A stretch of DNA of 64,000 nucleotides from Domibacillus enclensis (GCF_900156125.1 NZ_FTLX01000001.1:372001-436000), one strand, 5' to 3'. Counted from the stretch's first letter, positions 8,839 to 18,827 are shown. Numbers and translations: made by a program. The notes: generated by a model from the letters alone, not told the origin.

Positions 8839-9327
8839 TTAAATGTTTTCAACCTTTTTCCACCAGGTCCCGTCCGTAAACGACAAATAGTAGTAATTCA
8901 AGCGGCCGTTCTCATTTTCAAATAAAAACAGCCAGACCGGTGTTTTTTGTTCCATGCCAAGTGTCACAGATAAAAGCGCTGCGTCTCCTGCTTCCTCACG
9001 GAAAAGCGCACGTGCTTCTTTTTCTGTCACACCTTCTTCGAGCGGGCGGACCACAGGCTCGGAACCTTCTTTCTCAGAAAGCCAGACCGCTACGTTTTGC
9101 CCGTTTTGATCCTGCCCGGTCGCCGCATAAACCGTTTCTGTGCTGTGATACACATATACATCATCTGTTTGAGAAAGAGACGCTTTTTCCTCCAGCTGCC
9201 TGGCCGCTCTCTCCTTCGCCTCTTCATACGGTTTTTGTGCATTATTATACAAGATTATAACCGCAATCGCAATGATCAGCACCGGAATGCCGATGATTAA
9301 AGCCCATTTTTTATAAGTTGTTCGCAT
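8839..9327 (-). CDS. ypmB: YpmB, membrane-anchored PepSY/DUF5590 protein
   Basis: About 162 residues. An N-terminal membrane anchor (WALIIGIPVLIIAIAVIIL) is followed by a charged helix and an extracellular domain with PepSY-like features, ending in a Tyr/Phe/Trp-rich segment. I favour the ATG at 9327 over an in-frame start three codons earlier. The family is conserved in Bacillus but has no assigned role. It lies between ypmA and aspB and is probably cotranscribed with both. Confidence 0.82.
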   Translation of the reverse strand: MRTTYKKWALIIGIPVLIIAIAVIILYNNAQKPYEEAKERAARQLEEKASLSQTDDVYVYHSTETVYAATGQDQNGQNVAVWLSEKEGSEPVVRPLEEGVTEKEARALFREEAGDAALLSVTLGMEQKTPVWLFLFENENGRLNYYYLSFTDGTWWKKVENI

Positions 9328-9342
9328 AGTCACCACGTTCTT

Positions 9343-9513
9343 TTATGTTCGATAAATTGTAAAAACTGCTTTTGACTGATCCTCCGCATCAAGCGCGAGG
9401 CCGAACATGAGGTTTTCCCGCTTCAGCGTCCGGTTCAGCGTGTCAACAAGCTTGTACAAATCACCGTTATTTTCGACTGTTACCGTTGAAAGCACTTCAA
9501 TTTTTGACTCCAT
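9343..9513 (-). CDS. ypmA: YpmA small conserved protein (DUF4264)
   Basis: A 56-residue protein (MESKIEVLSTVTVENN at the start, AVFTIYRT at the end) translated from the ATG at 9513, with AGGAGGG seven bases upstream. It is almost identical along its length to my recollection of B. subtilis YpmA, including DLYKLVDTLNRTLKR. The function is unknown. It fills the gap between dinG and ypmB and is easily missed because it is so short. Confidence 0.9.
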   Translation of the reverse strand: MESKIEVLSTVTVENNGDLYKLVDTLNRTLKRENLMFGLALDAEDQSKAVFTIYRT

Positions 9514-9564
9514 AAACATCCCTCCTGGGTCAAATTATAACAGGAACAAAACCGATCGATACAG

Positions 9565-12369
9565 CTATTTTTTGCGCGGCAGCCACTTTTCGATCAGATC
9601 CACCGTTTCCCCTATATCGGTTTCTTTTACAGGTACATCGGGGATCGATTCAAGGAAGGCTTTTCCGTAACGGCTTGTGCTGACTCGGCGGTCAAATAAC
9701 ACGACGATGCCGCGATCGGTTTGAGTCCGAATCAAGCGGCCAAAGCCCTGGCGAAAGCGAATAATGGCCTGCGGCAATGAATAAGCAGAAAACGGATTTT
9801 TCCCGGCCTCCTTCAGCTGCCGGTTTTTCGCGGCAACGAACGGGTCATCCGGAGGGGCAAAAGGCAGCCGTACGATAAACAGGACAGATAAATCCTCTCC
9901 CGGAATATCGATGCCTTCCCACAGCGCACCTGTTCCAAGCAAAATGGCTTTATCATACTGGCGGAAGTTTTTAGCGAGTCGCGCGACACTTCCATTTGTA
10001 ATCCCCTGTGCAATAATGGCATATTCAGCCAGCAGCTCTGTTTCACGAATGAAATCGTGTGTTTTTTTCAAAATATCAAAGGATGTAAACAGCACCAGCA
10101 TCCGTCCATCTGCTGCTTCTGCTGCAGCAATAATGTAATCCGCTACGGCCTGTGCATACGTTTCTGCATCCGTTTCTTTAATATCGGGTACATCATTTGG
10201 AATAACGACCCGGCATTGGTTCTGATAGTCAAATGGCGACTTGATCACGTACGCATCGTAATCTCCGGTGCCGAGACCCATTTCAGCCGCGAAAAAAGAA
10301 AAGGAATGCTCCACTGTCAGCGTGGCAGACGTAAACAGGACCTGGTATCGCTCTAACAGGAACGATCGGATCAAGACACCCGGCTGCACCGGCTGCGTCC
10401 GAATGGAGATCGTATTTGAAAGAGATCTGACGTCTCCCTCGACCCAGACAACTTCTTCCTCATCCGGACGAAACACAATCGTGAAAAGCTGCTCGTTCCA
10501 GGCCCGGCACCGCTCAACGAACAGAAGCGCATCATCTACAAAAAGCTCGTCCCGTCCCGACAGCTGCTTTCTGACTTCCTCCAGCTGTCTTACCTTCGCT
10601 TCGGCTTCTTGAATGACCGCTGCCATTGCATGATACAGCCGCTCAGCTCCGTATTCAATTTGCTGCCATCCTGCGGTTTGCCGTTTATCTTCTGTTATGG
10701 CGAGCTGGCGCTTGGATTGATTCATGCGGGCTGTCTGCTGTTCAAAAAAAGCGGAAACAGCACCAAACCACTCTTCTGACTCCGTCATTGCTTTTTGCAG
10801 GACACCTGCAATGTCTAAAAACGAATTCGCCGCCAGCCTTTTTGATTCAATCCGGTTTAAATGATACAACAGTCGCCGGTCATCCGCTGAACCCATTTTC
10901 CCGAGGAGAAACTTCAGATGGGCCAGGGACAGCTCCTGACCGAGACGCTCCCTCGCCGCTTTTTCAAACCGGTGAGCTTCATCAATCACAATAAAGCTTC
11001 CAGGCTGCAAAAGTGGCTTTTCCGCCTTCATCTCGGTAATGAGGAATGAATGATTGGTGACGATCAGATCCGCATTTGCAGCGATTTCTTTTGCATACAA
11101 GGCAAAGTCGTGCTTTTTCCATGCCTGCTTTGCTTTGTTCATATATTGATCCGCCTGGCATATTTCTTTCCAGTAAAGCGCGCCGCCTGACGATAAATTC
11201 AGTTCATCGCCATCTCCGGTTTTCGTTTCAAGAAGCCAGACGAGCATTTGCATTTTTGTTAAAACGCGGTCGTAATTTTTTTCTTTTTCCCGGAGTGACC
11301 GGACAAAGCGTGATAAATCTAAATAATGGCGCTTTCCTTTTAACACAGCTGCTTTCACGTCAAACGGCAGCATCATTTGAAGCCTGGCAATTTCACGGTC
11401 GAGAAGCTGGTGCTGAAGAAGTACGGTATATGTTGAAACAACTACCGGACGACCGGATTTTCGGCTTTCGTAAATGGAAGGGATCAGATAAGCAAGAGAT
11501 TTGCCCGTTCCTGTTCCGGCTTCAATAACTGTATGCCGGCCTTCTTCAAAAAACCGCTCCACCGATTCCATCATCTGCATCTGGCCATGACGCCGGTCCA
11601 TTCCCGGCACGCTTGATAAAAGCGCCCACTTTTCGTCCGCTTCCTTTGGAAACGAAACGGCCTCGTCCGCTTTCCGTTTTTGCGGCACCGGTTTTGTCCG
11701 GAGCGCCAGTCCACGGTAAACGGTCCACTTTTCCGGAATGATTTCAATCCGCTTTTTCTTTTGCGCTGCAATGCATGACAAAAGAAAGTGAATGTCGCTT
11801 TTCAAGCCCGTTGATAATTTCAGCAGCTGCTCAATGGTGACAAGCGGCAGTTCCTCTATCCGTTCAACAAGATGAATAAACAGTTCCGCTGTCGCATAGG
11901 CATCGCTGTCCGCGCGGTGCTTCTGTCCATGATTCAATTCAAACTGCTCGGACAAATCGCCGAGCTTATAACTTTCAGAAACCGGCAGAACGATCTTCGA
12001 AAGCTCAACCGTATCAATAAACCGGCCGTCGAAAGGAGCCTCTCCCGCTTCCACCAGCTCGCTGTTTAAAAAAGTCAGGTCGAACGAAACATTATGCGCC
12101 ACAAAAACGGCATCGGTCAGCCAGTCCACAAAACGGCCTGCTTCTTCTTTGAAAAATGGCGCCTGTCGAACGGTTTCTTCCTGAATGCCCGTTAATTCCT
12201 GAATAAAAGGAGGAATCGGGGCATCTGGGTTTAAATAAGTATCGTATTGGTCGGTAATCCCGGCCTCTTCAATCCTCACAAAAGCCGCCTGCATAATGCG
12301 GCCGCCGCTTGCATAGGAGTGACCGGTCGTTTCAAAATCAGCCACTGTAAAACGTACGTCGTTAATCAC
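9565..12369 (-). CDS. dinG: DinG-type exonuclease/helicase-like protein
   Basis: About 934 residues. The N-terminal DEDDh exonuclease domain (FTVADFETTGHS, then HNVSFDLTFL and HRADSDAYAT) precedes an SF2 XPD-like helicase domain with Walker A EAGTGTGKSLAYLIP, the DEAH box VIDEAHRF and C-terminal motifs LGTGALWEGIDIPG and QGFGRLIRTQTDRG. I see no four-cysteine iron-sulfur cluster between Walker A and the DEAH box, as expected for Firmicute DinG, which in S. aureus acts as a nuclease rather than a helicase. I prefer the GTG at 12369 (AAAGGTG eight bases upstream); a GTG at 12378 is possible. No LexA box was found upstream. Confidence 0.94.
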   Translation of the reverse strand: MINDVRFTVADFETTGHSYASGGRIMQAAFVRIEEAGITDQYDTYLNPDAPIPPFIQELTGIQEETVRQAPFFKEEAGRFVDWLTDAVFVAHNVSFDLTFLNSELVEAGEAPFDGRFIDTVELSKIVLPVSESYKLGDLSEQFELNHGQKHRADSDAYATAELFIHLVERIEELPLVTIEQLLKLSTGLKSDIHFLLSCIAAQKKKRIEIIPEKWTVYRGLALRTKPVPQKRKADEAVSFPKEADEKWALLSSVPGMDRRHGQMQMMESVERFFEEGRHTVIEAGTGTGKSLAYLIPSIYESRKSGRPVVVSTYTVLLQHQLLDREIARLQMMLPFDVKAAVLKGKRHYLDLSRFVRSLREKEKNYDRVLTKMQMLVWLLETKTGDGDELNLSSGGALYWKEICQADQYMNKAKQAWKKHDFALYAKEIAANADLIVTNHSFLITEMKAEKPLLQPGSFIVIDEAHRFEKAARERLGQELSLAHLKFLLGKMGSADDRRLLYHLNRIESKRLAANSFLDIAGVLQKAMTESEEWFGAVSAFFEQQTARMNQSKRQLAITEDKRQTAGWQQIEYGAERLYHAMAAVIQEAEAKVRQLEEVRKQLSGRDELFVDDALLFVERCRAWNEQLFTIVFRPDEEEVVWVEGDVRSLSNTISIRTQPVQPGVLIRSFLLERYQVLFTSATLTVEHSFSFFAAEMGLGTGDYDAYVIKSPFDYQNQCRVVIPNDVPDIKETDAETYAQAVADYIIAAAEAADGRMLVLFTSFDILKKTHDFIRETELLAEYAIIAQGITNGSVARLAKNFRQYDKAILLGTGALWEGIDIPGEDLSVLFIVRLPFAPPDDPFVAAKNRQLKEAGKNPFSAYSLPQAIIRFRQGFGRLIRTQTDRGIVVLFDRRVSTSRYGKAFLESIPDVPVKETDIGETVDLIEKWLPRKK

Positions 12370-12512
12370 GGCAAACACACCTTTAAATTATTCCTTTTCA
12401 GTTTACCACAAGAAAAGCAAAACGTACCTTCTTATCCGTTGAACCGCGCAAAAAGAGTTTCCCCTGAGAAAACAAGTGATCCTTATCGAACAACAAAGAA
12501 AAAGCCACTGCA

Positions 12513-12710
12513 CTTGCGCGAACACGGTCCGGGCGGCTTCTGCAGGACTGCGCGTTCGGAGGGGCGGGCGGTGAGCTAACTTTTGTCGCTACGCTCCAAA
12601 AGTGGATCTCACCTAACCCGCTGATCCCTCCCGAGTCTTCGTCCTGCGCCAGCCGCCCTGGTGGGGAGGAAAAACAGACCGTAAAGCCCAAAAAAGGAAT
12701 CGGTTTGATT
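12513..12710. repeat. Intergenic hairpin repeat, copy A
   Basis: A non-coding block between dinG and panD that matches 58537-58735 with about two differences over a 138-bp core. The core (12531-12658) folds on itself: GGGCGGCT with AGCCGCCC, GCAGGAC with GTCCTGC, TCGGAGGG with CCCTCCCGA, CGGG with CCCG, GGTGAG with CTCACC, and ACTTTTG with CAAAAGT around the loop TCGCTACGCTC. The remainder of the 455-bp gap holds only AT-rich sequence and the panD-side hairpin. It resembles small dispersed palindromic elements (REP/MITE-like). Whether it is transcribed is unknown. Confidence 0.85.
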
Positions 12711-12742
12711 GGGAACATGGAGACATTTGTTTTTTATCACTG

Positions 12743-12784
12743 TAAAAAGCCCTTCTTTTTCATAAAGTAGAAAAAGAAGGGCTC
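12743..12784 (-). terminator. Terminator of the panBCD operon
   Basis: A perfect minus-strand stem, AGCCCTTCTTTTTC with GAAAAAGAAGGGCT, is followed by TTTTT about 50 bp after the panD stop. A weaker hairpin of the same type follows the second copy of the repeat near 58754, so it may also be part of the repeat element. Confidence 0.85.
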
Positions 12785-12833
12785 ATTTCCTTGACCTATA
12801 CATTATTTATCAGCTTAAAAAACGCATCAGTCA

Positions 12834-13217
12834 TTACATGATCGTTGCGGCAGGTTCCTGGTAAAGCAAGCTGGCGATTCGGTTTTCTTTGTCCATAATC
12901 AGCACTTTCGGTTTATGGTCCTTTACTTTTTCTTCGGCAACCAGCACATACGAAATGACAATGACTGTGTCGCCGGGCTGCACAAGCCGGGCGGCTGCTC
13001 CGTTTAAGCAAACGACACCGCTGCCCCGTTCCCCTGGAATAATATACGTTTCCAGGCGGGCGCCGTTATTGTTGTTCACAATCTGCACTTTTTCATTCGG
13101 CAGCATTCCGGCAGCGTCCAGCAGGTCTTCATCAATCGTAATGCTGCCGACGTAGTTTAAATTCGCTTCTGTCACCGTGGCCCGGTGAATCTTTCCATTC
13201 ATCATTGTACGAAACAT
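12834..13217 (-). CDS. panD: Aspartate 1-decarboxylase precursor
   Basis: A 127-residue pyruvoyl enzyme converting aspartate to beta-alanine for pantothenate. The self-cleavage site is G24-S25 in [14 protein letters not shown]25 becomes the pyruvoyl group. The conserved [15 protein letters not shown] segment is present. It is the last gene of panB-panC-panD, 13 bp after panC. Confidence 0.97.
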   Translation of the reverse strand: MFRTMMNGKIHRATVTEANLNYVGSITIDEDLLDAAGMLPNEKVQIVNNNNGARLETYIIPGERGSGVVCLNGAAARLVQPGDTVIVISYVLVAEEKVKDHKPKVLIMDKENRIASLLYQEPAATIM

Positions 13218-13230
13218 AGCGCACTTCCTT

Positions 13231-14073
13231 TCAGGTTAAAATAATATTGTCTATTAACCGGGCGTTTTTGTATTTTACGGCCGCCGCCAAAATAACGGAG
13301 CCGCTGACGAATTCAATCGGCTCCAGCTCCGGATACGTTAAAATATCCACATACTCCAATTTCGCACCGCTCTTGGCCGTTAAAAAATCGGCCGCCTGCT
13401 CCTTTAAAAAGGAGGTGCGCGTTTCGCCGCCTTCAATCAGCTGTTTTGTCTGCTGCAGCGACTGGTACAGTGCAGGTGCTTTTTCACGCTCGTCCGGCAG
13501 CAAGTACACATTGCGGGAACTTTTTGCCAGGCCATCGCTTTCCCGCACGGTGTCCACTCCCTGAATGGCAATCGGCACGTTTAACGACTCCACAAGCCCG
13601 TGAATAACCGCCAGCTGCTGGGCATCCTTTTTGCCGAAATACGCCCGGTCAGCCTCCGTTAGATGAAACAGCTTCATGACCACCGTTGCCACGCCGTCGA
13701 AGTGACCGGTCCGCGACAGGCCGCAAAGCGCGTTTGTTCTTTTTTGAACGGTAAGCGTGACAGCCGGTTCACTTGGATACATTTCTTCAACAGACGGCAA
13801 AAATAAAACATCTACGCCGGCTTCCTCGGCAAGCTGCGCATCCCGTTCCTCGTTGCGTGGGTAGCGTTCAAAGTCTTCATTGGGACCAAATTGAAGCGGG
13901 TTCACGAAAATCGACATGATCACCTGGTCATTTTCTTTTTTGGCTCGATGCGCCAGCGTCAAATGCCCTTCATGCAAAAAGCCCATCGTCGGGACAAACC
14001 CGATCGCTGCGTGACTGGATTTCATCTGGTGCACGTCTTTTTTTAATGCGTCAATGGTGCGAACGATTTTCAT
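13231..14073 (-). CDS. panC: Pantothenate synthetase
   Basis: A 280-residue ATP-dependent ligase joining pantoate and beta-alanine. The nucleotide-binding motif [13 protein letters not shown] and the segments [18 protein letters not shown] and [13 protein letters not shown] are intact, as is the KSSRNVYL motif. Its ATG overlaps the panB stop (ATGA), so the two are probably translationally coupled. Confidence 0.97.
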   Translation of the reverse strand: MKIVRTIDALKKDVHQMKSSHAAIGFVPTMGFLHEGHLTLAHRAKKENDQVIMSIFVNPLQFGPNEDFERYPRNEERDAQLAEEAGVDVLFLPSVEEMYPSEPAVTLTVQKRTNALCGLSRTGHFDGVATVVMKLFHLTEADRAYFGKKDAQQLAVIHGLVESLNVPIAIQGVDTVRESDGLAKSSRNVYLLPDEREKAPALYQSLQQTKQLIEGGETRTSFLKEQAADFLTAKSGAKLEYVDILTYPELEPIEFVSGSVILAAAVKYKNARLIDNIILT

Positions 14074-14906
14074 GAAGGAATGCCCCCGTATAAGCGGTCC
14101 AGTTCGTCCTCGCTCATTGTGAACGCGTGGGCTTCTTCTGGGAACTCACCGGCTTTTACGTCCTCGACATAACTCGATACGGCTTGAACACCGGTGCGGT
14201 CAAACTCCGCATAGCTTTTCACGAACTTTGCTGTACGGTCCACGCCGTATTTCATGATATCATGATAAACAAGCACCTGGCCGTCTGCTTCAGCACCCGC
14301 ACCAATCCCGATCACCGGAATTTGCAGTGCCGCTGATACAGTCCTGGCTACCTGGTGCGGCACACATTCAAGAACGAGCATAAAGGCACCGGCCTGTTCC
14401 ATCGCCCTTGCATCTGCCAGCAGACGCTGCGCTGATTCTGCCGTTTTCCCCTGCACTTTATAACCGCCCAGAACGCCAACGGACTGCGGTGTCAGGCCGA
14501 GGTGAGCACATACAGGCACACCGGCTTCGGTTAATTCCTTTACCCGATCAACCACTTCGCCTGCCCCCTCAAGCTTGATGGCATCCGCGCCGCCCTGGAT
14601 CAGTGTCCGAGCCGCATGAAAGGTTTGTTCCTTGTTTACGTGATACGTCATAAATGGCATGTCTGTGATGATAAAGGTATCACGCGCTCCCCGTTTTACC
14701 GCTTTTGTGTGATGTACCATGTCATCGATTGTCACATGAACCGTCGAATCCAATCCAAGCACGGTCATCCCGAGTGAATCCCCGACTAATATTACGTCCG
14801 TCCCGCCCGCTTCTGCTTGCTTGGCGGATGGAAAGTCGTACGCCGTTATCATGGCGATTTTTTCATTTTCTTTTTTCATCTTTAAAAAATCAGCAGTTCG
14901 TTTCAT
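14070..14906 (-). CDS. panB: 3-methyl-2-oxobutanoate hydroxymethyltransferase
   Basis: A 278-residue enzyme forming ketopantoate from 2-oxoisovalerate and methylene-tetrahydrofolate. Family motifs [42 protein letters not shown] and [19 protein letters not shown] are present, with the usual metal and substrate residues. GAGGATACTGAT lies before the ATG. It is the first gene of the pan operon and follows a leader containing a terminator-like hairpin (14945-14983), which suggests attenuation control. Confidence 0.97.
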   Translation of the reverse strand: MKRTADFLKMKKENEKIAMITAYDFPSAKQAEAGGTDVILVGDSLGMTVLGLDSTVHVTIDDMVHHTKAVKRGARDTFIITDMPFMTYHVNKEQTFHAARTLIQGGADAIKLEGAGEVVDRVKELTEAGVPVCAHLGLTPQSVGVLGGYKVQGKTAESAQRLLADARAMEQAGAFMLVLECVPHQVARTVSAALQIPVIGIGAGAEADGQVLVYHDIMKYGVDRTAKFVKSYAEFDRTGVQAVSSYVEDVKAGEFPEEAHAFTMSEDELDRLYGGIPS

Positions 14907-14944
14907 ATCAGTATCCTCCTTTTTACTAGAGGAGACGAAACAGC

Positions 14945-14983
14945 AAAAAAGGTCCTTATGCCCGAAAAAGAAGCAGAAGGACC
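14945..14983 (-). terminator. Attenuator hairpin in the panB leader
   Basis: On the minus strand GGTCCTT and AAGGACC form a stem with a long loop, followed by TTTTTT, about 40 bases before the panB start. A terminator inside the leader, between promoter and first gene, points to regulated read-through. Confidence 0.75.
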
Positions 14984-15117
14984 CGTTGTTGACGGATTAA
15001 ATGTTTCGACCCTCTGTCCCTGTCCATCCGGATCAAGGCAGTGTTTGTCTTATGTGAATGCGTTTAAACTTGTTGAACGCGGTGCAGCTCGGGGATGATG
15101 CCGCCCTGTTCAAGCTC
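14984..15117 (-). promoter_or_regulatory. Structured leader of the pan operon (possible pan RNA)
   Basis: About 130 bases separate the likely promoter from the attenuator hairpin. The stretch is too long for a simple leader and contains short self-complementary parts (for example GCGTT with AACGC). The pan RNA motif is a known structure upstream of panB in Bacillus relatives; I cannot verify its consensus by eye, so this assignment is tentative. Confidence 0.45.
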
Positions 15118-15146
15118 ATTATATCAGCCTGGTTCTTATTTGACTA
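15118..15146 (-). promoter_or_regulatory. Likely sigma-A promoter for panBCD
   Basis: On the minus strand TAGTCA, a 17-bp spacer and a perfect TATAAT. The -35 box overlaps the birA stop codon, so the pan leader begins immediately after birA. Confidence 0.6.
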
Positions 15147-16118
15147 CTGGTCGATCTCAATATCCGCTGAGTAAATCGAATGAATAGCACCCTGCTCATC
15201 CTCGAGCTTTAACACGCCTTCATCTGTTATGCCGAGCGCCTTGCCTCGAATGGAGCCGTTTGCCGTTCTCGCCGTGATGTGCCGGCCAATGGAAACCGCC
15301 AACGATTCCCACTTTTCCTTTATCGCAGCAAATCCATTTTCCATATATTCTTCATAGTAGCGTTCAAGGTTTTTTAAAATGGCTTGGACGAGCTGGGCTC
15401 TCGGAACCATTTCTCCTTTTTCAATCGCAAGGGATGTGGCAATGCCTGATAGTTCCTCAGGAAACGATTGCTGGTTAACGTTTACCCCGATGCCGATGAT
15501 AATGGAATGAATCCGGTCTGAGTCGGCTTGAAGCTCCGTTAAAATACCGGTGATTTTTTTTCCGTTTATCAGCAGATCATTCGGCCATTTAATTTCGGGT
15601 GTAAGGCCGGCCGTATCACGGATCGCTTCTGCGACAGCAACGGCCGCAATCAGCGTGAATTGGGGTGCTTTATAAAGAGGCAGATCCGGCTTTAAGATTA
15701 AGCTCATCCAAATGCCGGTATGCTTTGGCGAATGAAACACCCGTGTCAGCCGCCCCCGGCCTGCTTTTTGCTCCTCGGCTATGACGAGTGTTCCTTCTAC
15801 GGCTTCTTCCGCTATTTTGTGTGCTTCTTTCTGTGTGGACTCAACAGATTCTTTAAAGACGATCTGTTTGCCGAGCCGTTTCGTTGTTAAGCCGATCAGC
15901 AATTCATTTTCACTTACTTTATCGGGCTTTGCGGTAATCCGGTAGCCTTTATTACGGACGGCTTCAAGGACGAAGCCGTCCTGACGCAGCGATTCGATGT
16001 GTTTCCAAACCGCGGTCCGCGAACAGCCGATATGATCCGCCAGCGCCTGGCCGGAAACAAAGTCACCATCTGCTCTAGAAAATACATCAAGTAATTTATG
16101 TTTTACAGAAGATTGCAT
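15144..16118 (-). CDS. birA: BirA biotin-protein ligase and biotin repressor
   Basis: A 324-residue bifunctional protein. The N-terminal helix-turn-helix (GQALADHIGCSRTAVWKHIESLR) would bind biotin operators; the central ligase domain shows ESTQKEAHKIAEE, the biotinyl-AMP loop KAGRGRLTR and KWPNDLLINGKKITGIL; the C-terminal SH3-like part ends at about residue 324. It makes biotinyl-5'-AMP, biotinylates acetyl-CoA and pyruvate carboxylases and represses biotin genes. The start overlaps the end of cca by 16 bp. No biotin genes are in the window. Confidence 0.95.
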   Translation of the reverse strand: MQSSVKHKLLDVFSRADGDFVSGQALADHIGCSRTAVWKHIESLRQDGFVLEAVRNKGYRITAKPDKVSENELLIGLTTKRLGKQIVFKESVESTQKEAHKIAEEAVEGTLVIAEEQKAGRGRLTRVFHSPKHTGIWMSLILKPDLPLYKAPQFTLIAAVAVAEAIRDTAGLTPEIKWPNDLLINGKKITGILTELQADSDRIHSIIIGIGVNVNQQSFPEELSGIATSLAIEKGEMVPRAQLVQAILKNLERYYEEYMENGFAAIKEKWESLAVSIGRHITARTANGSIRGKALGITDEGVLKLEDEQGAIHSIYSADIEIDQ

Positions 16119-17296
16119 TCACGCAGCCACCTTTCTATGTCATGCCTTGTATTCAGAACATCCTTACGAACAACAGCTTGCTCCGCCTGCTGAAGGATTT
16201 CTTTGATCCAGGGACCCCGGGACCGATTTGTCCATTGAAGCAGATCCCCCCCGGAAATCGCCAGCTCCTGACGATGTTTGATCGGAAGCGCGTTCCAGCG
16301 GTCAGCTGCTTGTTCAAGATCTGGATCTCGATTTTCTAAACAAGCAACAGCAGCTGTCGCATCAACGGCTGCCTCCCGTCCTGCCTGGAAAAACAGCCAG
16401 TCGTCTGCACCACTTGCTTGCAGCTGGCCGATCGTTTTCACACTTCGCTCCACATGCTGAATCCGTTTTTGCGGAAAACGCCAGCCCTTTAGAAACGGCT
16501 TTACTTCTTCCTTTACGCACAACCAGGACAATACAATCCAGCACTGTTCCTTTGTTAACGTATCGACCTGAAGAGAAGCGAAATGCTCAAGCGCTGTTTT
16601 TCGATCCGCCAGTCCCGGGAGAAAGCGGTACAGTCCCGTTTCAATTAACGACGTCAGCGCTTGCTTCTTGTTGCTGCCTTCCAGCAATTTATCCAGCTCC
16701 GCCAGCTTTCGCTCGACGGCAATGTGCTCCAGCAACTGAGCCTGCTGCTGCATCGCCGTCTTTGTTTGTTCTTCCAGCCGAAAAGAAAGCTGACTGACAA
16801 AGCGGGCTGCCCGCAGCATCCGGAGCGCATCCTCTGAAAACCGCTCAGATGCGAGACCGACCGTGCGAATAAGCCCGTTTTGAATATCCTCTTTTCCATT
16901 AAACGGATCAATCCATTGACCTTCCTTGTCCATCGCCATGGCGTTCATCGTAAAATCGCGACGTTTTAAATCGTCATAAAGAGACCGGACAAATTCAACG
17001 TGATCCGGTCTTCTAAAATCGCTGTATGCTGATTCCGTCCGAAATGTCGTCACTTCAAATCCAGTGCCTTTATGCAAAACTAGGATTGTGCCGTGGTCAA
17101 TTCCGACATCCACTGTATGCGTAAAGATGGCCTTTACTTCAAGTGGGGTGGCCGATGTAGCAATATCCACATCGTGAATGGAGCGGCTCAAAAAAAGATC
17201 GCGAACTGCTCCGCCGACGAAATAGGCTTCATAACCTGAATCCTCCAGTTTACTCAAAACGGGCAGCGCCTGCTGAAAAAAAGAAGGGATGATCAT
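16103..17296 (-). CDS. cca: CCA tRNA nucleotidyltransferase
   Basis: A 397-residue class II nucleotidyltransferase adding CCA to tRNA 3' ends. The catalytic motif [20 protein letters not shown] carries the metal-binding DxD; the [13 protein letters not shown]-type motif appears as [13 protein letters not shown], followed by the template motif [12 protein letters not shown]. Length is typical for Bacillus. It overlaps bshA by 4 bp upstream and birA by 16 bp downstream, in one compact operon. Confidence 0.96.
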   Translation of the reverse strand: MIIPSFFQQALPVLSKLEDSGYEAYFVGGAVRDLFLSRSIHDVDIATSATPLEVKAIFTHTVDVGIDHGTILVLHKGTGFEVTTFRTESAYSDFRRPDHVEFVRSLYDDLKRRDFTMNAMAMDKEGQWIDPFNGKEDIQNGLIRTVGLASERFSEDALRMLRAARFVSQLSFRLEEQTKTAMQQQAQLLEHIAVERKLAELDKLLEGSNKKQALTSLIETGLYRFLPGLADRKTALEHFASLQVDTLTKEQCWIVLSWLCVKEEVKPFLKGWRFPQKRIQHVERSVKTIGQLQASGADDWLFFQAGREAAVDATAAVACLENRDPDLEQAADRWNALPIKHRQELAISGGDLLQWTNRSRGPWIKEILQQAEQAVVRKDVLNTRHDIERWLRECNLL

Positions 17297-18432
17297 AATG
17301 CTGCTTCCTTGAGCAGACCTTCATAAACCGCTTCATATTGTCTGACGATGTCCGAGGAATGAAACCGCTCATGGACAGAATCCATTGCCCGCTGTTTGAT
17401 TTGTTTGTATAAATCAGGATCGGACAGCAAACGGATGGCTGCTTCACTAATGGCATCTACGTCACCAATCGGACGGACAAAACCATTGTCTCCATCGGTA
17501 ATCACTTCGGGAATTCCACCGGCGTCCGTGCCGACGCATGGGACGCCACATGCCATTGCTTCAAGCGCCACAAGTCCGAAGCTTTCTTTTTCAGACAGAA
17601 GCAGCTTCATATCACTAATGGCGTAAAGCTCCGTTAAATTATTTTGCTTTCCTAAAAACAGAACCCGTCCTTTCAGACCGAGCGATTCGGCAAGTCGGCA
17701 TACTACCGTCATTTCAGGTCCGTCTCCAACGAGCAGCAATTTAGCTGGCATTTGCTCGGCAATCCGCGCAAATACTTTTACCACGTCGGTCACCCGTTTC
17801 ACTGCACGGAAGTTGGACACGTGGATCACCACTTTTTCCTCTTCCCCGATGCCGTATTCATTTTTTAAATGACCGGCTGTATCAATCGGCCGGTACACCC
17901 GCTCATCAATAAAGTTGTAAACCGTTTCAATTTGCTTGTCCGGTGCAATCATGTCCACCGTTTGCTCCGCGAGGGAATTGGAGACAGCCGTCACCGCGTC
18001 GGACTGCTCGATCCCGAATTTAATAGCGGAGGTTAAGGCAGAATCTGTCCCGAGCACCGTGATATCCGTTCCGTGCAGCGTTGTGACAATTTTCACGTCC
18101 GACTTCGCCATTTGTTTGCCCAAAATAGCGCAGACCGCATGCGGAATCGCATAGTGAACATGCAAAATATCCAACTTCTCCCGCTTGATGACATCGGCCA
18201 TTTTGCTAGCCAGCGCGATGTCATAAGGCGGATACTGAAAAACGGAGTACTGATTCACTTCCACCTGGTGAAAAAAGATATTGTGGTACATCCGGTTCAG
18301 CCGAAACGGAACAGCAGACGTGATAAAGTGAATGGTATGCCCCTTTTCAGCGAGGAGCTTTCCGAGTTCTGTTGCTACGACCCCTGACCCGCCCACTGTC
18401 GGGTAACAGGTAATGCCAATATTTAATCCCAT
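17293..18432 (-). CDS. bshA: BshA, N-acetyl-alpha-D-glucosaminyl L-malate synthase
   Basis: A 379-residue GT4 glycosyltransferase for the first step of bacillithiol synthesis (UDP-GlcNAc plus L-malate). The start at 18432 has GGGGGAG upstream and gives [15 protein letters not shown] as in B. subtilis; an ATG at 18453 overlapping the mgsA stop lacks an RBS. Seen: [24 protein letters not shown] and the donor-site [19 protein letters not shown]. In B. subtilis the deacetylase gene bshB1 lies between mgsA and bshA; here it is missing. Confidence 0.95.
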   Translation of the reverse strand: MGLNIGITCYPTVGGSGVVATELGKLLAEKGHTIHFITSAVPFRLNRMYHNIFFHQVEVNQYSVFQYPPYDIALASKMADVIKREKLDILHVHYAIPHAVCAILGKQMAKSDVKIVTTLHGTDITVLGTDSALTSAIKFGIEQSDAVTAVSNSLAEQTVDMIAPDKQIETVYNFIDERVYRPIDTAGHLKNEYGIGEEEKVVIHVSNFRAVKRVTDVVKVFARIAEQMPAKLLLVGDGPEMTVVCRLAESLGLKGRVLFLGKQNNLTELYAISDMKLLLSEKESFGLVALEAMACGVPCVGTDAGGIPEVITDGDNGFVRPIGDVDAISEAAIRLLSDPDLYKQIKQRAMDSVHERFHSSDIVRQYEAVYEGLLKEAAL

Positions 18433-18449
18433 TTGTCTCCCCCTGCCAA

Positions 18450-18827
18450 TCATTGACTCTGTTCTTCAATAATGCCGTCAATCAAGACGCGCGCTGTGCC
18501 TAAATTGGTTGCCAGCGGCACGGAATACACGTCGCACAGGCGAACGAGCGCTGTTACGTCCGGTTCATGCGGCTGTGCTGTGAGCGGATCACGGAAAAAG
18601 AACACAAAATCCATTTCGCCCCGCGCAATACGCGCCCCAATTTCCTGATCGCCGCCGAGCGGTCCGGATTGGAACCGGTGGACATTCAGCCCCGTTTGTT
18701 CCATGACGCGCGTTCCAGTAGTACCCGTTGCAAACAGCGTATGTGTGCCGAACACCTCTTTATGAAGATCCACAAATTCAATTAAATCGTCCTTTTTCTT
18801 GTCATGGGCAATCAGTGCAATATTCAT
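18450..18827 (-). CDS. mgsA: Methylglyoxal synthase
   Basis: A 125-residue enzyme converting dihydroxyacetone phosphate to methylglyoxal and phosphate. The motif [12 protein letters not shown] holds the catalytic aspartate, and [16 protein letters not shown] the phosphate-site residues; the N-terminal [15 protein letters not shown] is standard. It sits between dapB and bshA in the ypjD-to-birA operon. Bacillithiol detoxifies methylglyoxal, so its neighbourhood with bshA makes functional sense. Confidence 0.96.
   Translation of the reverse strand: MNIALIAHDKKKDDLIEFVDLHKEVFGTHTLFATGTTGTRVMEQTGLNVHRFQSGPLGGDQEIGARIARGEMDFVFFFRDPLTAQPHEPDVTALVRLCDVYSVPLATNLGTARVLIDGIIEEQSQ

Noticed and set aside
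12398-12718. A 106-codon minus-strand frame over repeat copy A
   Set aside because: It spans the hairpin repeat, lacks a ribosome-binding site and is not preserved in copy B.
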